A stretch of DNA of 21,078 nt from an uncultured candidate division Zixibacteria bacterium (GCA_937925655.1 CALAMC010000060.1:1-21078), one strand, 5' to 3'; shown: positions 1-8,881, counted from the first letter of the stretch. The notes: a model not told the origin generated them from the letters alone. Program-made: numbers and translations.

Positions 1-14
1 GGTGCCCCTGGCGG

Positions 15-1322
15 TCAAACCGAGGCCAGAACGCGGTCGTTGAGATCGCTTATCCGGTCGCGGATTTCACGTTCGATATCGATGATGGTCTTATCCTGAA
101 GAGCAAAGGAGCTGTCAAAAGAAGTAATTCTCTTCAACTCGCCGATCAAGCTCGAAATCGATTCCACCGACTGCATAATAATATTGAGCGAGTTTTGACA
201 GTTTTCGATATTCCCCGTTATTTGCCCGCCTTTGATACTCATTTCGATCAGTTGCGCCCGACCGAGAATGGCGGCCGTAGCGTTGTTAATATGATTACTG
301 AAAGTATTGGCGACGGCTTTGAGTGATTCGAGGGCGGCCCGTTTGGCCTGATCGTGGGCTATCGACTGTTGCATTCGGCGGTTTTCCCGCAAAAGATTTT
401 CCACCATTAAAAACTGACGGTAGAGCATCTGATTGGCTTCGGCCAGAATCTCGGCTTGTGTCCCGATTTCTATTTCCAGAAAATCTGATTCCCGAACCAC
501 AATCGAAATCAGTTCGCCTTCGATTTTCGCCAGAGCGGCGTGCGATAGATTCAAATTAGAGGCCACGGCATCTTTGCGTTCCAGCGTTTTCGGCTCCGGC
601 GGCGGCATGGTATAAGCCCGAAATTTGGAAAGCTGATTGGCCAGAAGCACCACCTGCGGCAGAAGCATATCGCTTGCTTTGACCCCATAATCGAATTGTG
701 CGTGATGTCGTCCGACCGCTTCGCCGATATTACGCGGGACTCCCCACTGGTCAAGCAGAAATTGCCCGGCCCGGGCATGATCGGTTCCAAGCATCTCTTG
801 TTCCAGAACCGTCAAAAATTCCCCGGCCTCGACCTGTTTCCACATCCGGCGGTATTCTTCAGGGTATGACGCCTCGAGAACCAACAGACCGATCTCGTGC
901 AGAAGCCCGGCCACAAAGGCTTCTTCGCCCGGTTCGAATCGGATTTCCTCGGCAATCATCCGAGCCGCAATGGCCACTTCAAGACTGTGACGCCAGAACC
1001 GTTTGCGGCTGACCATACCCTCGACATTTTCCGTCATTTTGTACACCGACGATGACAGCGCGATCGCCGTCACCGAGCGCACTCCAAGCGTCACCACGGC
1101 TTGATTGATGGTGGTCACTTCGCGAACCCGTCCATAATAAGGGGAATTGACCACCCTTAAAATTTTGGCGGTCAGAGCGGGATCCTTTAGGATCACTTTC
1201 GAAATCTGGGCCGCGGATGAATCGGGATCGGCCGAAACCTTTAGAACCTCCACCAGGATATGCGGTAAAGAAGCAATTTCGGGATGGTCTTTAAGTACTT
1301 TCTGATGTATATCTTGAGTCAT
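15..1322 (-). CDS. HDOD-domain signalling protein with degenerate histidine-kinase-like C-terminus
   Basis: Residues ~14-215 form an HDOD domain, an HD-like output/scaffold domain usually without phosphodiesterase activity. Recognisable stretches are DPALTAKILRVVNSPYYG (47-64) and GLLHEIGLLVLEASYP (139-154). The HD doublet reads HE (142-143), as is usual for non-catalytic HDOD. A likely coiled coil (~295-335) leads to residues 336-400, which resemble the DHp/HisKA helix of sensor kinases (ANTFSNHINNATAAILGRAQL). The kinase phospho-acceptor would align with N343, and the only histidine (H344) is shifted by one. No HATPase domain follows, so autokinase activity is unlikely. It probably acts as a cytoplasmic scaffold, perhaps dimerising with or blocking a real kinase (inference). 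It lies 48 bases downstream of the YprB-like gene on the same strand and is probably the last gene seen of that operon. The ATG has only a weak AGGCAAG-like ribosome site. HDOD call strong; DHp interpretation moderate. Confidence 0.85.
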   Translation of the reverse strand: MTQDIHQKVLKDHPEIASLPHILVEVLKVSADPDSSAAQISKVILKDPALTAKILRVVNSPYYGRVREVTTINQAVVTLGVRSVTAIALSSSVYKMTENVEGMVSRKRFWRHSLEVAIAARMIAEEIRFEPGEEAFVAGLLHEIGLLVLEASYPEEYRRMWKQVEAGEFLTVLEQEMLGTDHARAGQFLLDQWGVPRNIGEAVGRHHAQFDYGVKASDMLLPQVVLLANQLSKFRAYTMPPPEPKTLERKDAVASNLNLSHAALAKIEGELISIVVRESDFLEIEIGTQAEILAEANQMLYRQFLMVENLLRENRRMQQSIAHDQAKRAALESLKAVANTFSNHINNATAAILGRAQLIEMSIKGGQITGNIENCQNSLNIIMQSVESISSLIGELKRITSFDSSFALQDKTIIDIEREIRDRISDLNDRVLASV

Positions 1323-1370
1323 AGTCTTGCCTGTTTTTATAATAATTATATCGACGTAACCGGGATATTT

Positions 1371-2591
1371 TTAAGACTTATCCCAGACAGAAAGCCGTTT
1401 TCGAAGCCTTTTTATCCGTTTCTCCAGATCAAAACGGAGTGAACCATGCGAAGGGCAGATTTCCATGGCTTCCAAGGCAGTGTTCAGGGCCGAGGAATAA
1501 TCCCGGAGGCGGTGTTCATAGTATTTGGCCAGCTCAATGCGGGCTGAAAAACTGTCGGCTTCGCCCGATTTGGCCACCTGCCGCCAAATGGGAACGGAAA
1601 TGTCGAAATCGGCCAGCCTTTTGGCCGCCAGGGCTCGTCGCATCAAAATATCCGCCCGGCCTTCATTGGCGAGCGACGATTCGAATTGGCCCAGCAAGGA
1701 GATTATCTTTTTGTTTTCTCGACGCCTCTCGAAAATTCTTACCAGAGACAGCAGGTCGCCGAAATCCCGTATCTGCCCGATCGGGTTATGATGAATTTCA
1801 GAAATATGATGCATCAGAAAATACAATGATACGATATCATAAAGATTATGCTCGACAACTTTGTCCAGAAGTTCGGTGTCCGAGGTAGCCAGCCAGTTGA
1901 AATAAATGCCGGGAACCAGCTCCCCGGGAATGTCATCATTTCGATAAAATGACAACACCTCGCGTTCCACGTTACCCAGAGTACAACTCCCCAGCCGCAA
2001 ACGAAACAGCTTTCGGGCTGAATGCAACAGGTCGATATGACCGGCCGTTTCGAAATGGCGCTCGACCCTCTGGATAATCATCCGGTCGCGCAGGATCGGC
2101 ATATCGAAAGTTTTCCCGTTATAGCTGACGACGACAGTGTTTTCATGGAATTCGGAACGAATCTCTTCCAGCATGGCGGCTTCATCGGGGAAATCCGGCA
2201 AAAAATACTGCCGCACCTGGAAGCCGCTATCGCTCAACGATCCCAGGCCGACTAAAAAAGCCACCGTCCCCGCCCCGCCCAAACCGGTCGTTTCCGTATC
2301 CAAAAAAAGTAAATTGCCTTTATCCACCGGCTCGACAGGGGTGACATCCGAAAAATGACACGATAAATACTCCATCCCGCGATCCATTTCGTACATGGCA
2401 TAGGCGCCATGTACATACGATTCATCGAAGTCGGAAACGATTTTGATAAAACTGCCTTCGTCGCGTCTGACAATATGGCCGCCTAAAAACTGGGATAATA
2501 TACTGTACCTGTCCGAACCCGGGACCGATTCTTCTCCGTTCAGGCGCGGCCCGAGATGCCGGGCATGACGATTGATTCTGTCATGGAGCAT
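1371..2591 (-). CDS. YprB-like RNase H-fold 3'-5' exonuclease with C-terminal TPR-like helices
   Basis: The central domain (~92-262) matches the YprB/RNase_H_2 branch of the DEDD exonuclease superfamily. ExoI is LFLDTETTGLGGAGT with D98 and E100, ExoII is VSYNGKTFDMPILRDR with D163, and ExoIII is EHNLYDIVSL with H248 and D252. All four acidic metal ligands are therefore present and the enzyme should be active on nucleic acid (family knowledge; substrate unknown). HIDLLH at 185-190 is also typical of the family. The N-terminal ~90 residues are not recognised. The C-terminal ~280-400 segment is helical and TPR-like (ALAAKRLADFDISVPIWRQVAKSGE; AKYYEHRLRDYSSALNTALEAMEICP), a common arrangement in this family. 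The start codon overlaps the 3' end of the HEAT gene by 11 bases, implying coupled translation. The protein has no signal peptide, so it is cytoplasmic, unlike its two exported upstream neighbours. Confidence 0.85.
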   Translation of the reverse strand: MLHDRINRHARHLGPRLNGEESVPGSDRYSILSQFLGGHIVRRDEGSFIKIVSDFDESYVHGAYAMYEMDRGMEYLSCHFSDVTPVEPVDKGNLLFLDTETTGLGGAGTVAFLVGLGSLSDSGFQVRQYFLPDFPDEAAMLEEIRSEFHENTVVVSYNGKTFDMPILRDRMIIQRVERHFETAGHIDLLHSARKLFRLRLGSCTLGNVEREVLSFYRNDDIPGELVPGIYFNWLATSDTELLDKVVEHNLYDIVSLYFLMHHISEIHHNPIGQIRDFGDLLSLVRIFERRRENKKIISLLGQFESSLANEGRADILMRRALAAKRLADFDISVPIWRQVAKSGEADSFSARIELAKYYEHRLRDYSSALNTALEAMEICPSHGSLRFDLEKRIKRLRKRLSVWDKS

Positions 2592-3519
2592 ATTTTTCGA
2601 GGACGCGGTTCATGAAAAATAATACGGTGGAATCGGTCTCGGCGCCGATTAAAATCTCGATAAAACTGCAACCCAGCGAGGAATTGGAATTGTATATGGC
2701 CTCGGCGGCCAGTGCGCGCCGTATGGGCGATTGCGATTCGAGCTCCAGTCCCACCCGGTAGGCGGCGGCATCCCCGCCGATCTGACCCAGAAGGGTAATC
2801 CCCAGATTACCGAGAAGTTCATTGGATGAATGCAGAGAATCCGAAATAATATGAGCCGCGAAGTCGGGCATTTTTAACAGCGCATCGGCAGCCGCCATGC
2901 GCGGGCCGTAATATTTATCACCCAGCATATGCACCAGCGGTTTTACGGCCTCTTTTAACATCATTCGCCCCGCCGCCACGGCGGCCGATTTGCGAACCGT
3001 CTCGACCGTATCCTGCAATGCCCTGATGACATTTTCGGCGCCCTTTTTATCCCCGATTTGCCCAAGAGCCGTCACGGCGTTGGAACGAACTCCCCAGTCG
3101 TCGTGACCCGATTTCTTCAACAAAGCGTCAACTGCGGCAGAATCTTTAATATTGCCCAGAGTATAGCACAGGCGGCTCAACTTCTCCACATCGGTCGTGT
3201 TCAGCGCCTTAATCAAATAGGGAACGGCATCATGGCCGATTTTCTCCAGAATAGTGTTCAGGGCGTGACGTTCCCGCGCCACCTGTGTATCATACAATTC
3301 GAGCAGGCGCGGCACGGCCGGTTTGCCCATGGCCACCAGCGAATCCATCGCCGGAGCAACCATATCGCGATACTTTATTTCACCCGACGACGCGATTATG
3401 AACAGAGAATCGACCTTCTTATCCGTTTCCGACCGCGCCCGACATTGGCCGCACATGGCCCCGACCAATAGCACGGCCAGAAACAAAACGGTTCCCATCG
3501 TTTTCTTATTGCGCCGCAT
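2581..3519 (-). CDS. Exported HEAT-repeat protein
   Basis: A basic N-terminus (MRRNKK) followed by a hydrophobic stretch (~8-24) is a Sec signal peptide. Cleavage is probably near CGQCRA|RS; the Cys residues do not sit in a good lipobox. The rest is made of HEAT/PBS-lyase-type helical pairs of ~31 residues, for example KPAVPRLLELYD, DAVPYLIKALN, DSAAVDALLKKSGHDDWGVRSNAVTALGQIG, GAENVIRALQDTVETVRKSAAVAAGRM and AVKPLVHMLGDKYYGPRMAAADALLKM. Such solenoids bind other proteins and no catalytic residues are visible. The ATG is preceded by AGAGGA about nine bases away. The first 14 bases lie inside the end of the upstream repeat-protein gene and the last 11 inside the YprB-like gene, so the three are probably one translational unit. 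A role as periplasmic partner of the upstream repeat protein is inference. An alternative start is Met8, which would keep the signal peptide. Confidence 0.8.
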   Translation of the reverse strand: MRRNKKTMGTVLFLAVLLVGAMCGQCRARSETDKKVDSLFIIASSGEIKYRDMVAPAMDSLVAMGKPAVPRLLELYDTQVARERHALNTILEKIGHDAVPYLIKALNTTDVEKLSRLCYTLGNIKDSAAVDALLKKSGHDDWGVRSNAVTALGQIGDKKGAENVIRALQDTVETVRKSAAVAAGRMMLKEAVKPLVHMLGDKYYGPRMAAADALLKMPDFAAHIISDSLHSSNELLGNLGITLLGQIGGDAAAYRVGLELESQSPIRRALAAEAIYNSNSSLGCSFIEILIGAETDSTVLFFMNRVLEKYAP

Positions 3520-5452
3520 CGGTCGTATCCTCTTTTAAAAACCAGCGATCCATGCCGCCGCCCCACTTGGAATCGGTTTTCCAGTACATGTTGTCTCCCC
3601 CGTTGCCGTCGTAGCGGTCGGTCCCGCTTAAATCCAGAAATATCCCGATTGACCCGAAATCCCGGCGCGGATTGCCATAACCCTGGGTATTGCTTTTGCT
3701 CATGACATAGTAGGCGTCGTCCCCGCGATCGTCGATCAAGATCCCGAACCCGTTGGCCTGTCCGGCTCCCTGCGAAAGATCATGGGCCTGGTAGATATCA
3801 TTACCGAAGCGGTCAATAATAATACCACAGCCGTAATCATGACCGCATCCCTGCATCAGCCCTTTGCCCTTGCGGAAATCGTCTCCGTCGCGGTCGAATA
3901 ATATCCCGACCGACAGGTGAATTCCGGCCCCCTGGGCATACTGGTGGGCGATATAGTTGTCATTGCCGTTGTCATCGTAAATCATGCCCAGTCCCCACCA
4001 GTAACTGCAACCCTGCCCGAAAATATCGGCATGGTAATTGTCATTGCCGCCGAAATCGGCGATGATCCCGATGCCCCCGGACATATACGGCCTCATACCG
4101 TAACCCATACCCTGCGATAACGATAAAAAGTGCTGGTCATTTCCGGCCAGACCATAGGTTTCCGGGTATTTGCCGGTAATAATATAATTGTCGTTGCCGG
4201 AATAATCGACCAACAATCCCAGCCCTTTGGTAATACCGACCCCCTGCGAAAAAAGCGCCGCGTTATAAAGGTCGCTTCCGGATTTATCGATCAGAATCCC
4301 GGCCCCGAACACACCCGCCCCCTGACAATGCGTGTCACCCAGATATTTGTCGTTGCCGCCTCCGTCGTACAACAGCCCGAAACCGAAATAGCCCGACCCG
4401 CAGGAAAAATGCCGGGCGTTATATGTATCATCACCCTCAAGGTCAATCAGTATCCCGACGGACTGACAACCGGAACCGAACACGAAATCCGATTGAGCCA
4501 CATAGTCATCGTCGCCGGAGACATCGATTATAATACACGGGTGAGGGTTGATCGGGTCATAAGCTAATTCATAGCGGTCGTTGCCGCCGAAATCGATGAT
4601 AAATTCGTACTCCCCGCGATAGACGTCGTCGCCGGTCCCGCCGATAACCCAGCCTTTCTGACGGCCCAGGTATTGGGCGATGCCGATTCGGGACGGCAGA
4701 ACTACCGTATCCTTTAAAATCTGCGAATATGATATGCCACCCTCGGCAAGGTCACGCAAAAAGCGCATAAGCTCATTGTACACTTCCGATGCCGCCGTCG
4801 CCCCGGCCAAAACTAGCTTGCGCTGGTCGATCAACTCCCCGAAAGTAACGAACTCCTTAAGGTATTCCTCTTCCAGCTTTTGCAGAGAGTCAAGGACGTC
4901 AACCGGCTTGGAAACGTCGGCGGTATCTTCGAGTATCATGTCTTTAAACCGGGTGATAAGAAACGACCGTTGATATTCATTCAACCGTTCGAAGGCTTTC
5001 CGTTGAGCCGGAATAATCATGACATTGACAGCCTTCTTGACCGTCGACAGCAGGCGGTTGAATTCCAAAGATTCATAGTACAAATTCGTTCCCTTTTCAT
5101 CCGGGTCAGCCCCTTTCTCGTCGACAGGCGGCAAATCCCGACCGGTTTCCTTGAGGTTATCAAAAACGAATTCCAGCGTCGCGGCCAGGTCATCCGGAGC
5201 CAAAATACCGGCCGTGTGCTCGGCGAACGAAATCATACCATATGGTTCCCGCATCAATCGGGAAACCGTTTCCAGCCGGAAACTGTCGATTTTGGAATAA
5301 TCATCGCGGAAGGTGAAATCGGTCGGTTGCAGATTCAAAAGCGCCATCAGGTGCTCTACCGCCGCCTTTTCCTGGATGCTGTCGGGCAACGTCTGCGCGA
5401 AGGCTCCGTTCGCCGCAAAAAGACATACAATTAACGCTAATGCAATCTTCAT
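3506..5452 (-). CDS. Exported protein with 26-27-residue D-x-x-G-N-D-x-Y repeats
   Basis: I do not recognise a named family. Residues 1-20 are a clear Sec signal peptide (MKIALALIVCLFAANGAFAQ). Residues ~25-265 look mainly alpha-helical with charged segments. Residues 271-614 contain 13 copies of G-[ILV]-[ILV]-D-x-x-G-[ND]-D-x-Y. From residue 334 they are spaced 26, 26, 27, 50, 27, 27, 27, 27 and 33 residues apart, and most are followed by SQG-x-G. The first copy (GGTGDDVYR, 271-279) fits the RTX nonapeptide GGxGxDxUx. The period is, however, that of one turn of a beta-solenoid rather than RTX's 9 residues. Paired Asp/Asn at each turn could bind calcium and the regular Tyr could stack as a ladder (inference). 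A Sec signal instead of a C-terminal type I signal also separates it from classical RTX toxins. No strong ribosome site precedes the ATG. Its end overlaps the HEAT gene by 14 bases. Confidence 0.8.
   Translation of the reverse strand: MKIALALIVCLFAANGAFAQTLPDSIQEKAAVEHLMALLNLQPTDFTFRDDYSKIDSFRLETVSRLMREPYGMISFAEHTAGILAPDDLAATLEFVFDNLKETGRDLPPVDEKGADPDEKGTNLYYESLEFNRLLSTVKKAVNVMIIPAQRKAFERLNEYQRSFLITRFKDMILEDTADVSKPVDVLDSLQKLEEEYLKEFVTFGELIDQRKLVLAGATAASEVYNELMRFLRDLAEGGISYSQILKDTVVLPSRIGIAQYLGRQKGWVIGGTGDDVYRGEYEFIIDFGGNDRYELAYDPINPHPCIIIDVSGDDDYVAQSDFVFGSGCQSVGILIDLEGDDTYNARHFSCGSGYFGFGLLYDGGGNDKYLGDTHCQGAGVFGAGILIDKSGSDLYNAALFSQGVGITKGLGLLVDYSGNDNYIITGKYPETYGLAGNDQHFLSLSQGMGYGMRPYMSGGIGIIADFGGNDNYHADIFGQGCSYWWGLGMIYDDNGNDNYIAHQYAQGAGIHLSVGILFDRDGDDFRKGKGLMQGCGHDYGCGIIIDRFGNDIYQAHDLSQGAGQANGFGILIDDRGDDAYYVMSKSNTQGYGNPRRDFGSIGIFLDLSGTDRYDGNGGDNMYWKTDSKWGGGMDRWFLKEDTTDAAQ
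3611..4642 (-). repeat. Protein-coding tandem repeat, 26-27 codons per unit
   Basis: This is the part of the exported protein that encodes the repeated G-[ILV]2-D-x-x-G-[ND]-D-x-Y...SQG-x-G unit. Motif positions in the protein are about 271, 285, 307, 334, 360, 386, 413, 463, 490, 517, 544, 571 and 604. The units have diverged at the DNA level, so this is an old protein repeat, not a recent slippage array. The 50-residue gap between units 413 and 463 carries an insertion (ITGKYPETYGLAGNDQHFL). Confidence 0.8.
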
Positions 5453-5531
5453 GATTTCAATAAATACTCGTCACTTTAAAGCGCAATTACTTTTTGAATA
5501 CCAAAACTGGGCGCCGGGCCTTGTCCCGAAA

Positions 5532-6725
5532 TTAGCCCGGACTATTTTTGGTTCTGACAAACCCCAACTCTTCTTTGACACGTCGTTGACGGATATAGTC
5601 AAGCCAGCCGGAAATTTCGCGCGCCGAAATAACAGGGCTGAATTCTTCCACAAAACCGCGGCAGTTCCGAACGAAGGTAGTGTGATGTTCGGCCATTTTG
5701 GTCATTCGGTCACACAATTTGGCGACATTCCCGGCCGGGAAATGATACCCGACCTTATACTTATCAATGTAATGAGGCATGTCCCCTACCCGAGAACAGA
5801 TCACCGGCAACCCGGCCTGCATGGCTTCACCGAACGTCAGCGGCAGAGAGTCATGATGAGACGGTATTATCATGCCCGCCGCCCGAAGCATGATGTCATT
5901 AACCTTTCCCCGTTCTAAGTATCCGTGGAATACTGCCGCCGTTTCCAAACCCATGGCCGCGATGGCCAGACGGAGGCTGTGTTCGCATGGACCGTTGCCG
6001 ACATAATGTAGTTTCCAGCCCGGATGTCCCTTGTGAAACTCCCGAAAAGCTGCCAGCAAGTCGAACACGCCGCGTGACGGCTCGATTCGACCAACGAAAA
6101 CAAAAGATTTTTCGGTCGAACCCTCGGATTTCATATCAAGATGGAGTTCATGAATACTCGGTATGAACAAACATGGCTTTTTGGCCAAAGCTTCGGTTTT
6201 TTCCGCCAGCTCATAGCCGTCGGCATACAGACGATCGGCCCCGTGCAGAATTTTTTTGACCAGACGCCCGGTGACTGGGCGGTGCGCCCAGATGTTGATA
6301 TCGGTCCCCAGTACCCAGACCGCGTAGGGAAGGCGGTGCCGCTGCGACAGCCGCCGGGCGATGTAACCCGAAGGCAGAGTCCACAAGGCGAGGATGGCAT
6401 CGGGCGCCTTGCGCAAAATCAGGTTTTCGCCGAGAATTCGCCCGTTGACAAAATATCGCATCAGGCTGATATACGTTGACGGCGCCCAGCGGGACATCTG
6501 CGAAATAACCTGCCGCCCATCGGAAAATTCGAAACGATGGACGGTGCCATCAATAAAGTCGCAATTACGTCCGCGCGGTTCATAGTGCGGCGTCACCACG
6601 TCCACCTCGATATCCAGACTCTTCAGGGCCCGGTGAAAATCATATACAAACGGCGAGGCGACGTCATCCGGCCCCGCCGGATAACGATTGGAAATAATCA
6701 GCAGTTTTTTGGGGAAGTATGGCAT
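5532..6725 (-). CDS. Glycosyltransferase, GT4 (group 1) type
   Basis: A 397-residue GT-B glycosyltransferase. The N-terminal Rossmann half begins KKLLIISNRYPAGPDDVASPFVYDFHRAL (6-34), the usual opening of family 4 enzymes that take a nucleotide-sugar donor. The donor half carries FVFVGRIEPSRGVFDLLAAF (208-227) and IIPSHHDSLPLTFGEAMQAGLPVICSRVGDMP (286-317). The EX7E donor motif is present as D292-x7-E300, a conservative change at its first position. There is no signal peptide or membrane helix, so it is probably cytosolic or membrane-peripheral. GGAGGTCT immediately before the ATG is a good ribosome site and fixes the start. It sits between the DUF2723 gene (gap 86 bases) and the exported repeat protein (gap 79 bases), all on the same strand, suggesting a role in making a surface glycan or glycosylating an exported protein. 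The acceptor and sugar cannot be read from sequence. Confidence 0.88.
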   Translation of the reverse strand: MPYFPKKLLIISNRYPAGPDDVASPFVYDFHRALKSLDIEVDVVTPHYEPRGRNCDFIDGTVHRFEFSDGRQVISQMSRWAPSTYISLMRYFVNGRILGENLILRKAPDAILALWTLPSGYIARRLSQRHRLPYAVWVLGTDINIWAHRPVTGRLVKKILHGADRLYADGYELAEKTEALAKKPCLFIPSIHELHLDMKSEGSTEKSFVFVGRIEPSRGVFDLLAAFREFHKGHPGWKLHYVGNGPCEHSLRLAIAAMGLETAAVFHGYLERGKVNDIMLRAAGMIIPSHHDSLPLTFGEAMQAGLPVICSRVGDMPHYIDKYKVGYHFPAGNVAKLCDRMTKMAEHHTTFVRNCRGFVEEFSPVISAREISGWLDYIRQRRVKEELGFVRTKNSPG

Positions 6726-6811
6726 AGACCTCCACCCAATTAAATACGTGGGCCGACAATCAGGACGATGAAAACGACTCGGCTTTCCGTCATGCCGCCG
6801 TAAGGCCGTTT

Positions 6812-8881
6812 CTATTCCGATGTCGTCGCGGCCGTGGCGGCGCTGATTTTTTTGGCGATGTCCTGTCCCATTTGCAGCGCTTCGGCGTGGTAGGGGTCGA
6901 TATCGAGCACATCGGCGATATATTTCAGCGCCTCTTTATAGCGACCGGCCCGGGCCAACGCCCGCGACAGGGTCAGCCGCATTTCGATGTTGTCGTTGTC
7001 TATATCAAGGGCCATGCGCATAAGTTCCCAGGCCGGACCGGGTGTATTCACCCGGCTGAAATAGGCACTGGTGTTGAACAGCCAGCGGCTGACGAAATCT
7101 ATCGTGGAAATTTCGTTCGGGTTACCCTCGAGCATACGGGCGGCCATAGCGATGAACCGGCCGCTGACCATGTGGTCGGGGATGCCGTCGTACTTTTGAT
7201 TCAGGTATCTGAAGACGACGCCGTGCGGTTCCAGACGGTCAACCGTGATACCGGTTACGCCGTACTGGACAAACACGTCCCGGCGGTCGAGATTGAGTTG
7301 ACACAATCGGTCGGGCGTCAGTTCATCGACCGCGAAATCGGCCCCGGTGAATCCTTCGGGGTAAATCAAATCGGGGTATATATGCACCAGTCGCTTACGA
7401 TAATCATGCAGAGATAACGCCCGCGAGGAGACGATTTTGATATCCGAAGCCGAGGAATCCGCCACGGCGAAATACCACAACGGCAAAATCAGATCGTCGT
7501 CGGCGACCACAAGCAGCGAATTGGCGGGAAGGTTGCCCAGAATTTCCTCACAGATTATGTCCGGTGCATTCACTTCCGATAAATCGGCGCGGTCCATATT
7601 TCTGGTCCCCGTGAAATAGACAAAGATCCCCAGAAAAACCGAAAAATACACCGCGGCGTTTCGCGAAACAATGTAGCGACGCAATTGGTACAACGACCCG
7701 GAAACGGCGACCAGAAGCATGACCGCCATAAACGGCGCCAGCAGACTGACCGTATCGGCATTTCGAACGGAGAATTCCGTCATCCACAGGACAAAAGCCA
7801 GATATGATAAAATCGCCAGGATAAAAAACCAGAGCAGGCGGCGAGCCGCCCTGAACAACCCCCATATACCGAGCGGCAACAAAGCCAGGGTCAGCCAGCC
7901 GATTTGCGCGCCCAGGAATTTCCCCACACTCTGAAGACGCAGCCAGTAGTCGGCCGCCGTCAATTTCGTAATGTCGGCCATATTTATCATCCCCGAAACC
8001 GCGGCGCCCAGCGACTGAAGACTGTCGGGACGCCCCCAGCCGACCGATGGGTCAAGCGCCGCCCGAAGTGGCAGATAGACATAGGCCGAAAAAGACATAA
8101 TCAGCAATAGCACCGCCGCCGTAATAAAAGCCGCCCGGGATTTGGCCTTATGTACATGCAATATGAACAGGAAAATAAACGGCGGAGCCATAACCAGCGC
8201 CGCAACCGGGTGATTGGCAAAACTCAAGGCATAAACCCATAATCCGGCCAGAAAGGGGCGATTCGAATTTTCGGCCAGGGCACGGGCGCAAAAATAAACC
8301 GCCAGAAGCGTCATGAATAATTGTAATGAGTAAACCTCGGCCCGGACCGCCGATAACCAAACCGGAAGACCGACGGCGAACAAAGCGGTCAGCGCAAAAC
8401 AGACCAGCGCCACCATCGCCGGCGGTTGGGTGGCTCGCTCCAGATCGAGCATCTTCCCCGCCCGCTTCAAATCGGGACGGCGGAACAGCAGTTTCTTCCC
8501 GTCCATGATTTTTTGATAATCCTGCGCCGTCAGGGCCGGAACATTCATCAGTTGACGGGCCAGCATGTAAAAGACCATCACTGCCAACGCCGCGAAAAAG
8601 GCCGACATCAAATTGGCCGCAAAAGCCGCCGTCAGCCCCGGTATGGCGGCGAAAACTCTGCCCAAAAGAGTATATAGCGGATATGACGGTGACGGCGGGA
8701 TGCCCAAAAGGTAGTTGGTTGTCGCAAAGGCCGCCGAGTCGCCCCAGAATATCGACGGGGCCATCATTTTTACATAAAATCCCAGCGCTCCAGAAAATAT
8801 CACTATCGGTAACAACCAGCGCGATAGTTGGGCCATTGTCCCCTTATCATCATATTCGATATGCTCGTCATGCTTTACCAT
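6812..8881 (-). CDS. DUF2723 (TMEM260-like) polytopic membrane protein with C-terminal TPR
   Basis: A 689-residue protein with about ten or more hydrophobic segments up to ~residue 430, then a soluble ~250-residue domain. The first external loop, APSIFWGDSAAFATTNYLLGIPPSPSYPLYTLLGRVF (41-77, quoted in part for its motifs), matches the DUF2723/TMEM260 signature around GDSGE...GVPHPPGYPL. The family is GT-C-like; its eukaryotic member TMEM260 is a protein O-mannosyltransferase. D48 is kept, but the acidic residue normally two positions later is Ala (A51), so activity is uncertain. Residues ~610-680 (AWELMRMALDIDNDNIEMRLTLSRALARAGRYKEALKYIADVLDIDPYHAEAL region) form two or three TPR units. GAGGCGAAG precedes the ATG at 8881. 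A later Met16 has AAGGGG very close upstream and is a weaker alternative. It heads the minus-strand block that continues into the glycosyltransferase. Confidence 0.82.
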   Translation of the reverse strand: MVKHDEHIEYDDKGTMAQLSRWLLPIVIFSGALGFYVKMMAPSIFWGDSAAFATTNYLLGIPPSPSYPLYTLLGRVFAAIPGLTAAFAANLMSAFFAALAVMVFYMLARQLMNVPALTAQDYQKIMDGKKLLFRRPDLKRAGKMLDLERATQPPAMVALVCFALTALFAVGLPVWLSAVRAEVYSLQLFMTLLAVYFCARALAENSNRPFLAGLWVYALSFANHPVAALVMAPPFIFLFILHVHKAKSRAAFITAAVLLLIMSFSAYVYLPLRAALDPSVGWGRPDSLQSLGAAVSGMINMADITKLTAADYWLRLQSVGKFLGAQIGWLTLALLPLGIWGLFRAARRLLWFFILAILSYLAFVLWMTEFSVRNADTVSLLAPFMAVMLLVAVSGSLYQLRRYIVSRNAAVYFSVFLGIFVYFTGTRNMDRADLSEVNAPDIICEEILGNLPANSLLVVADDDLILPLWYFAVADSSASDIKIVSSRALSLHDYRKRLVHIYPDLIYPEGFTGADFAVDELTPDRLCQLNLDRRDVFVQYGVTGITVDRLEPHGVVFRYLNQKYDGIPDHMVSGRFIAMAARMLEGNPNEISTIDFVSRWLFNTSAYFSRVNTPGPAWELMRMALDIDNDNIEMRLTLSRALARAGRYKEALKYIADVLDIDPYHAEALQMGQDIAKKISAATAATTSE

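Noticed and set aside
3611..4642. Possible CRISPR or DNA-level tandem array
   Set aside because: The periodicity exists only in the protein; DNA units have diverged and lie in one continuous reading frame.
5513..5540. Inverted repeat CCGGGC/GCCCGG around the glycosyltransferase stop codon
   Set aside because: Long loop, overlaps the stop codon and has no T-run. The next gene probably continues the operon.
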